The notes under the pieces: model-generated | Database searches by the model: none | The model's input: only the letters and a program-made list of their open reading frames with translations | What the model was told of the DNA's origin: nothing | Assembly: GCA_030840805.1 (NCBI GenBank) | Contig: JAVEDU010000047.1 | Coordinates: forward strand, 1-38,017 | Direction: 5' to 3' | Origin: Actinomycetota bacterium | GTDB taxonomy: Bacteria > Actinomycetota > Actinomycetes > Mycobacteriales > HKI-0501 | Length of the DNA: 38,017 nucleotides | Shown: one piece after another, positions 32,304-38,017 of the stretch | Position numbering within the stretch: position 1 is the first letter of the stretch | How the letters are laid out: every line of letters starts with the position of its first letter | Translations under genes and position numbers: made by a program

Positions 32304-34533
32304 AGGGTGTGCCGGCGGGCACCGGGTCGGGGCGGCGCGCCGGCTCGTCTGCCGGGGGCTCGACCTCCTCCAGTCCGACCCTCTGCTGGATCCGCTGGAG
32401 CCAGGCCGGGGCCCACCAGTTCGCGCTCCCCAGCAGCGCCATCGTGGCCGGCACGAGCAGGGCACGGACCACCGTGGCGTCGACCGCGATCGCGAGGAAC
32501 ATCCCGACGCCGATGAGCTTCATGAACGTCAGCCCGGAGAGCGAGAACGCCCCGATCACCACCATGAGCAGCAGTGCGGCCGAGGTGATGATGCCGCCGG
32601 TGCGCTCCATCCCGTACGCGACCGCCTCCCTCAGCGGCTTGCCGGCGCGGTGGGCCTCCGCGATGCGGGAGAGCAGGAACACCTCGTAGTCGGTGGACAG
32701 TCCGAACAGGATCGCCAGCATCAGCACCGGGATGGTGGCGTCGATCGGACCGGCCGTGGCGCCGAACAGGTGGGCGAGGTGGCCCTCCTGGAAGATCCAG
32801 ATCACCGCGCCGAACGAGGCGCCCAGCGACAGCGTGCTCAGCACGATCGCCTTGAGCGGGATCACCAGCGAGCCGAACGCGAGGAACATCAGCACCAGGA
32901 CCGCCGCGGCGAGGACCAGCAGCAGCCACGGCAGCTTGTCGCCGACGGCGTCCACCGTGTCGACGAGCTGCGCGGTCGTCCCGCCGACCAGGAGATCGGA
33001 GGTGCCGGCCGGCGGCGCGAGGTCACGGAGGTCCCCGACGGCCGCACGGGCGGCGTCGGACTTCCCGCCGCCGTCCATCCGTGCCTCCAGGAGCACCATG
33101 TCGTCGGCCGCGGCCGTCTGCCGCACCTGCGCCACCCCGTCGACCCGCTCGGCCGCCGCGAGGACCGACCGCACGCCGGCCTCGGTCGGGGCCGCGCCGT
33201 CGCGTCCGACCACGAGGACCCGGGTCGCGTCGCCGGTCGCCGCCGGGAGCCGGTCGGCCAGGGTTTCGGTGGCGACCCGGACGTCGTTCCCCTTCGGCAG
33301 CACGGAGGAGTCGATCAGGCCGAACTCCGCGTTCCGAAACGGCGTGGCGAGCAGCACGAGCACCGCGCCGACCAGGACCACCACGATGATCGGCCGGCGC
33401 ATGACGATCTGCGCGATCCGGCGCCACGCGCCGGTGCGGGCGGGATCGGCGGTGGCGGCGGTACGGCGGGCCCACGGCCGCGGGATGCGGAGAGAGTCCA
33501 CCCGGTGCCCGAGGACGGCGAGCAGCGCGGGAAGCACCGTGACGGCGCCGACCGCGGAGACCGCCACGGCGGCCATGCCGCCGATACCGATGGACCGCAG
33601 GATCGTCTGCGGAAACACCAGGAGCCCGGACAGGGCGGCGACCACGGTGAGGCCGGACACCAGGACGGTGCGGCCCGCGGTCGAGAGCGTGCGTTCGAGG
33701 GCGCGGCGGACCTGCTCGCGGTCGGTACCGGGGCGGGCGGCGAGCTCCTCACGGAACCGGCTGACGATGAACAGCCCGTAGTCGATGGCGAGGCCCAGAC
33801 CCAGCAGGGTCACGACGTTCATCGCGAACACCGACACGTCGGTGAACCCGGTGAACAGCCGGAGGACGCCGAGCGCCCCGACGATCGCGAGCCCGCCGAT
33901 CACCAGCGGGAGACCGGCCGCGACGAGCCCGCCGAACACGAACACGAGCAGGACGAGCAGGACCGGGAAGGAGATGAGTTCGGCGCGAGTGAGGTCGGCC
34001 TCGGCCTGGTCCATGACCGAGGACCCCATCGGCGCCTCGCCGGTGAACTTCACGGTGAGGCCGTCGACGCCGTACACCCGGCCGTCGGGCCCGTGCAGGT
34101 CGCCGGACACGGCGCGCCAGGACGTGATGCGCTCACCCGGGTCGGCGCCCTTCAGCCGTACCAGCACGGCGCCGGTGCGCTTGTCCTCGGACAGCAGGAT
34201 GGGCGACTGCCACCACCCGACGGAGGAGGCGAACCGGTCCCTCGGCAGCTCGGTGAGGGTCCGCTGGACGGCCCGGACGAGCGCGGGATCGTCGAGGCGC
34301 CCGCCCGCCGGGACCGTGTAGACCGCCACGACGTCCGACGCCTGCCGGCCGAGCGTGCGCTCGACGGCGTGGTCGGTTCGGACGGACTCGCTGCCGGGTA
34401 CCTCGTACCCGCCCTGCTGGAGCCGGTCGACGAGGCTGGAGGAGGCGAGCCCGGCGACCACGGCGAGCAGGAGGGCAATCCCGAGGACCCACCATCGGCG
34501 CCGGTCCGCCGTCGCTGCCCAGCTCGTCAGCAT
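32296..34533 (-). CDS. MMPL-family RND transporter
   Basis: A 745-residue inner-membrane RND protein with two MMPL domains, each with a helix, a large outer domain and a five-helix bundle. It has GLGLAIDYGLFIVSRFREEL and AILFGLSTDYEVFLLSRIAEAHR, the paired Asp-Tyr proton-relay motifs of MmpL/actinobacterial exporters. The C-terminal tail is Pro/Glu-rich. ATG 34533 has GAGGGAG 5 bases upstream. It is divergent from a TetR gene 77 bp away, the usual arrangement for a repressor-controlled exporter of lipids, siderophores or drugs; the substrate is unknown. Confidence 0.92.
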   Translation of the reverse strand: MLTSWAATADRRRWWVLGIALLLAVVAGLASSSLVDRLQQGGYEVPGSESVRTDHAVERTLGRQASDVVAVYTVPAGGRLDDPALVRAVQRTLTELPRDRFASSVGWWQSPILLSEDKRTGAVLVRLKGADPGERITSWRAVSGDLHGPDGRVYGVDGLTVKFTGEAPMGSSVMDQAEADLTRAELISFPVLLVLLVFVFGGLVAAGLPLVIGGLAIVGALGVLRLFTGFTDVSVFAMNVVTLLGLGLAIDYGLFIVSRFREELAARPGTDREQVRRALERTLSTAGRTVLVSGLTVVAALSGLLVFPQTILRSIGIGGMAAVAVSAVGAVTVLPALLAVLGHRVDSLRIPRPWARRTAATADPARTGAWRRIAQIVMRRPIIVVVLVGAVLVLLATPFRNAEFGLIDSSVLPKGNDVRVATETLADRLPAATGDATRVLVVGRDGAAPTEAGVRSVLAAAERVDGVAQVRQTAAADDMVLLEARMDGGGKSDAARAAVGDLRDLAPPAGTSDLLVGGTTAQLVDTVDAVGDKLPWLLLVLAAAVLVLMFLAFGSLVIPLKAIVLSTLSLGASFGAVIWIFQEGHLAHLFGATAGPIDATIPVLMLAILFGLSTDYEVFLLSRIAEAHRAGKPLREAVAYGMERTGGIITSAALLLMVVIGAFSLSGLTFMKLIGVGMFLAIAVDATVVRALLVPATMALLGSANWWAPAWLQRIQQRVGLEEVEPPADEPARRPDPVPAGTPSR

Positions 34534-34557
34534 GTCGCTCCCTCGCGGTTCGTTATG

Positions 34558-34577
34558 CTGCCTAACACTGCTTACGG
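34558..34577. promoter_or_regulatory. Possible TetR operator region
   Basis: Between the MMPL and TetR starts lies a 10-bp direct repeat (CTGCCTAACA / CTGCTTACGG), itself flanked by an inverted GTTCGT (34548-34553) / ACGAAC (34583-34588) pair. Either could be a repressor site. No confident -10/-35 pair could be assigned. Confidence 0.35.
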
Positions 34578-34610
34578 CGTTCACGAACTGTCAAGGAGCC
34601 GCCCGAGGTC

Positions 34611-35348
34611 ATGGCAGAGATCACAGCCGCCCCCGGTCGGCGCGCACGGCTCCGGGCCCGAACCCTCGATGATCTCGGCCTGGCCACCCGCCACCTGCTC
34701 GTCGAAGAGGGGGTGCACGCCGTCACGATCTCGGCCGTCGCCGCGACCGTCGGCATGTCCGCACCCGCGCTTTACCGCTATGTCGACAATCGGGACGGTC
34801 TCCTGAAGCTGGCCTCGGCGGCCGTCGCCCGCGACCTGGCGGCGACCCTGCTCGACGCCCGCCGCCGGGTACCCGACGACCCGCTCGTCCAGACCCTCAC
34901 GCTGTGCCGGACGTTTCGGAGCTGGGCGTTGGACCACCGGCGCGAGTTCGGCCTGCTGTTCGCCGACGCGTCGGTCCCGTCCGAGCTCCGCGCCGGCGGC
35001 CAGGGCGAGCCGGCGGCCGAGGCGCTGGCCTGGGCCTTCGAGGAGATCGTCCTGCGGCTGTGGGCGGCGAGCCGGTTCCGCGTCCCGGCCGACGAGGACC
35101 TCGCCACCCCGCTGCGGGAGTCGCTGGAGCCGTACCGCGAGCGGCTCACCGCGAGCGCCCGCGCGGCCCGGCTCGACCTCGGGGAGATCCCGCTCGGGGC
35201 GACGTACACGCTGCTGCACTACTGGACGCGCGTGTACGGGCTCATCTCGATGGAGATCTCCGGTCACCTGGACCACGCGCTGGCGGACGCCGGCCCGCTC
35301 TTCGAGGCACTCCTGACCGAACTGGAGGTCCAGGTCACCGGACCTTGA
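34611..35348 (+). CDS. TetR-family repressor
   Basis: A 245-residue regulator with an N-terminal TetR helix-turn-helix (VHAVTISAVAATVGMSAPALYRYVDNRDGLLKLAS, about residues 37-70). The C-terminal ligand domain contains LHYWTRVYGLISMEISGHL, the TetR C-terminal WHG-type pattern. Divergent from the MMPL exporter, which it most likely represses. Ends at a hairpin that overlaps its stop codon. Confidence 0.92.
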   Translation: MAEITAAPGRRARLRARTLDDLGLATRHLLVEEGVHAVTISAVAATVGMSAPALYRYVDNRDGLLKLASAAVARDLAATLLDARRRVPDDPLVQTLTLCRTFRSWALDHRREFGLLFADASVPSELRAGGQGEPAAEALAWAFEEIVLRLWAASRFRVPADEDLATPLRESLEPYRERLTASARAARLDLGEIPLGATYTLLHYWTRVYGLISMEISGHLDHALADAGPLFEALLTELEVQVTGP

Positions 35349-35375
35349 TCATCACTGACCGGAAAAATGATCAAG
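35344..35375 (+). terminator. Hairpin terminator after tetR
   Basis: Inverted repeat CTTGATCAT (35344-35352) / ATGATCAAG (35367-35375) with a 14-base loop ending in an A run. The outer TTGATCAT word is the same as in the palindrome at 32241. Confidence 0.6.
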
Positions 35376-35429
35376 AACCCGGCCGGCCGAGTCGAGACAT
35401 CTCCGACAACACCTGGAGGTGTGCACTAC

Positions 35430-38017
35430 GTGAGATCCACCCGTCGACTCCTGGGGCTCGTGGCGACCGCCGCGGCCCTCGGCGGCGCGCTCGTGGCCCC
35501 CGCCACGCCCGCGTTCGCCATCCCCGCGACCCCGTCATCGTCCATCACCGCCCGCGCCGCGGACGGCTCCCCCCCGACCGACGTGACCGTGGGCGACAGC
35601 GTCGACGTGGCCGCGGTCGCACCCATCACCCGGTACGGCCAGACCCGGCAGACCATCGAGACCTCGTGGAGCCCGGCCGCGGCCCGGTTCACCGCCGGCA
35701 GCGTCACCGCGCCGGAGGGGTGGCCCGTCGAGTACACCGCCGACGGCGAGACCTGGGACACCAGCGTCCCCGCCGGCACTGTGACCGGTGTCCGCACCTC
35801 GGGTGACGTGCAGAGCAAGGGCTACACGAACGGCGCGCAGACCAGCACCACCACCGCGACCGGTCAGCTGAGGACGGCGCCCACCTTCCAGGGTGCGTCC
35901 GGCGGCGACGGCTGGGACGTGTTCCTCGCCGGGGACAAGGTGCTCAACGTCTGGCACCACAACCCGAGCACGTACAACCTCGACTGCCACCTGCGGACGG
36001 ACGGCTCGTCCTGCGACACGTCCGTGTACTCCCTCCCCGGCTACACCACCTCCAGCGCCTCGGGCGGCTCGGTGGTCGACAACAAGGTGTACTCGATCGT
36101 CGGCCAGACCTCGTCGAACTCCTTCGGCGCCTTGTGCACCGACGTGTCGACCACGCCGTTCACCAGCTGCGGCTACCACCCGCTGCGGACGGGCAGCTCC
36201 TTCTACGATGAGCTCGGCAGCCAGTCGATCGTCGGCGACCGGGTGTACACGCCGCTGGGCACCGGAGAGCTGCTCTGCTTCGACGTTTCCGACAACGCGG
36301 CCTGCGGCGGCCAGCCGTACGTCCTCCCCGACTTCGGCAGCGCGGGTGTCGTGCCCGCGTTCGCCACCGCGGTGGACACCAAGCTGTTCGTCACCGCGAC
36401 GAGCGTCTACTGCTTCGACGGCGCCACCGGCAACCCGTGTGCGGGCACCTGGCCCGCCGGCAGCCTGACCGGTCAGGTCACGTCGGTGGCGCCCGCGCGC
36501 GCCACCGACGGCACCCTCACCGGGGTCTGCTCACTCATGCCGGCCACGGCCTGCCTGGACCTGAGCGGCGCGTCCGTCCCCTACCCGGCCGGGCTCGCCG
36601 CCCTCCTCGCGGCCAAGGCACCCGGCCAGATGGCCGGCTACGCGGACTGGGCCTTCACCGGCACCCGGCAGTACTGGGCCGCGAACGACGCGTACTGGAA
36701 CGGCGTGCCGGTCTGCTACGACTGGACGACCGACACGGCCTGCGCCGGCTTCACCCCCGCCCCCGGCGGGATCGGAACCGCGCGGTACGCGATCCGCACC
36801 GACCCGACCAGCCCGGACTGCCTGTGGTCCAACGGCGACGACGGGAAGATCACGTCGTTCAACGGGCGCACGGGTGCGGTCGGCTGCTCGTTCGGCGACC
36901 CTGTGCTCGTCCTGCCGTACACCGTCTTCGTCCCCCGCATGGGGTGCCTCGAGACGGGCCGCGTCCGCGCGTGGGAGGACCTCACCTTCACCACGCCGGG
37001 GAACGTGGACGTCACCGACCTCCGCGTCACGGTGAAGAAGGCCGACGGCAGCACCGTCGCGGGCTGGACCGCGATCACGCCCACCGTGGGCGGCACGCTC
37101 GACCTCACCACGCTGGATGCGGCCGAAACCGGCACCAAGCCCTCGTTCGAGGTCACGGCGCTCGGCGTAGCCGAGGACGACGCGGCCACGATCACCGGCG
37201 CGCTCACGTACTCGTCCGATGCTCCCGAGCTGTGCGTCCGGCTCGCCGTGGTGCAGAACTGCCCCACGCTCACGCCGGGCATCTCCGCCGACCCGACGGT
37301 CCCGGTGGCGCCGTTGACGGTCTCCGGCCGCACCGTCTCGACGGTCGGCAGCACGGACGTCGCCACCCCGCTCTCGATCGACGTGAGCCGGGGGGCGATG
37401 AGCGGCTGCCTCGCCGGCGTGGACGGCACGGTCGTCCGCAGCTATCCCGGCGGGACCACCCCGCTCGGCAGCACCGAGGTCCACCTCCTCGGCCCGACGG
37501 GCGCCGTCGTCGCCGAGGGCACCACCGACCTGGCCGGTAGGTACGCGTTCGACAACGTGCACCCCGGCGCCTACAAGGTGGCCGTCGGTGCCCACCGGGA
37601 GAACGTCACGCTCGCGGCCACGGACGCCAAGACGGTCGCGGTCGCGATCCCCGTCACCGCCCCGGCCGCCCGGCCGGTCACCGGGACGACCCTGCAGCAC
37701 ACGGCGGCCACCTTCCCGGTCGATGTGACGACCGACCCGGTCACCGGCGTCGACGCCGAGTCGGTCGTGCTGTTCGACCCGGAGGCGGAGGCGTGGGTGA
37801 CCACGGTCGCCGTCTCCGGTGAGGGCACCTGGACGGTCACCGCGGAGGGCTCGCTCCGGTTCACGCCCGTCGTGGCGTTCACCGGGACCGCCACGGCGAT
37901 CGGGTACCGCGTGGCCGACGGATACGGCACGACCGCGTCGTCGACCGCGACGGTCACGGTCAGCTCGGTTCCGCCGACGGCGGCGCCGGTCACCGGGTCG
38001 GGTGTCCAGGGCCAGGC
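35430..38017 (+). CDS. Large secreted surface protein with CshA-type repeat, C-terminus missing
   Basis: An open frame runs from GTG 35430 to the window end (862 codons). GGAGG lies 10 bases before this GTG; a GTG at 35421 is too close to it. The signal peptide is RSTRRLLGLVATAAALGGALVAPATPAFA. Residues about 150-520 hold repeated short blades with paired cysteines (VYCFDGATGNPCAG, LLCFDVSDNAACGG, VCYDWTTDTACAG), resembling a PQQ-like beta-propeller with disulphides. About 660-735 is a CnaB/SdrD-like domain (GSTEVHLLGPTG, AGRYAFDNVHPGAYKV). From about 745 on is a CshA-type fibril repeat (FTPVVAFTGTATAIGYRVADGYGTTASSTATVTV), and another seems to begin at the edge. It is probably an adhesin-like wall or extracellular protein. 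Confidence 0.85.
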   Translation, partial: MRSTRRLLGLVATAAALGGALVAPATPAFAIPATPSSSITARAADGSPPTDVTVGDSVDVAAVAPITRYGQTRQTIETSWSPAAARFTAGSVTAPEGWPVEYTADGETWDTSVPAGTVTGVRTSGDVQSKGYTNGAQTSTTTATGQLRTAPTFQGASGGDGWDVFLAGDKVLNVWHHNPSTYNLDCHLRTDGSSCDTSVYSLPGYTTSSASGGSVVDNKVYSIVGQTSSNSFGALCTDVSTTPFTSCGYHPLRTGSSFYDELGSQSIVGDRVYTPLGTGELLCFDVSDNAACGGQPYVLPDFGSAGVVPAFATAVDTKLFVTATSVYCFDGATGNPCAGTWPAGSLTGQVTSVAPARATDGTLTGVCSLMPATACLDLSGASVPYPAGLAALLAAKAPGQMAGYADWAFTGTRQYWAANDAYWNGVPVCYDWTTDTACAGFTPAPGGIGTARYAIRTDPTSPDCLWSNGDDGKITSFNGRTGAVGCSFGDPVLVLPYTVFVPRMGCLETGRVRAWEDLTFTTPGNVDVTDLRVTVKKADGSTVAGWTAITPTVGGTLDLTTLDAAETGTKPSFEVTALGVAEDDAATITGALTYSSDAPELCVRLAVVQNCPTLTPGISADPTVPVAPLTVSGRTVSTVGSTDVATPLSIDVSRGAMSGCLAGVDGTVVRSYPGGTTPLGSTEVHLLGPTGAVVAEGTTDLAGRYAFDNVHPGAYKVAVGAHRENVTLAATDAKTVAVAIPVTAPAARPVTGTTLQHTAATFPVDVTTDPVTGVDAESVVLFDPEAEAWVTTVAVSGEGTWTVTAEGSLRFTPVVAFTGTATAIGYRVADGYGTTASSTATVTVSSVPPTAAPVTGSGVQGQ

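Noticed and set aside
34548-34588. GTTCGT ... ACGAAC pair upstream of tetR as a fourth member of the tandem-box regulon
   Set aside because: Arms match the box ends but are 29 bp apart and lack the two 15-mer / 4-bp layout, so I leave it as a possible TetR site.

Overview
The window is very GC-rich, with strong G/C at third codon positions and frequent GTG starts. It also shows leaderless-type starts, a PcaR-type regulator and a pca gene order typical of actinobacteria. I therefore read it as chromosomal DNA of a high-GC actinobacterium; Cryptosporangium or a relative is only a guess. I see no rRNA, tRNA, CRISPR array, transposase or integrase.

Layout. (i) 1-2.4 kb, minus strand: an incomplete secreted protein and three tandem paralogous lipoproteins, each behind the same TACAGT-N7-GTG leaderless promoter. 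(ii) 2.5-5.6 kb, plus strand: a degenerate NERD-like protein, phosphoglucomutase and a TPR-like protein. (iii) 5.6-8.4 kb, minus: two MFS transporters. (iv) 8.56-9.74 kb, plus: 4-hydroxybenzoate 3-hydroxylase (pobA), followed by a DUF3800-like fragment and a 17-bp hairpin. (v) 10.0-17.3 kb, minus: an SsuABC/TauABC-type importer, an IclR regulator, a benzoylformate decarboxylase-like enzyme and an aromatic aldehyde dehydrogenase. (vi) 17.5-23.6 kb, minus: a Liv-type (branched-chain amino acid family) importer with a terminal amidase. (vii) 23.9-31.3 kb, plus: pcaIJFHGBDC plus an IclR/PcaR gene, the whole protocatechuate branch of the beta-ketoadipate pathway. (viii) 31.4-38 kb: a patatin-like protein, a long palindrome, an MMPL transporter divergent from a TetR regulator, and the start of a large surface protein.

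How it fits together. I infer one catabolic island at about 8.5-31.3 kb. A 2-oxo-2-aryl acid (best candidate 4-hydroxybenzoylformate, perhaps from 4-hydroxymandelate or an amide) would be imported, decarboxylated to the aldehyde and oxidised to 4-hydroxybenzoate. PobA would hydroxylate this to protocatechuate, and the pca enzymes would take it to succinyl-CoA and acetyl-CoA. The strongest evidence for joint control is that the three large operons (starts at 17265, 23645 and 23917) each carry the same operator layout between promoter and start codon: two 15-bp GTTCGC..GCGAAC-type boxes separated by exactly 4 bp. pobA instead has a different IclR-like palindrome over its -35. Nearly every junction inside these operons is a 1- to 4-base stop/start overlap, so they look tightly coupled.
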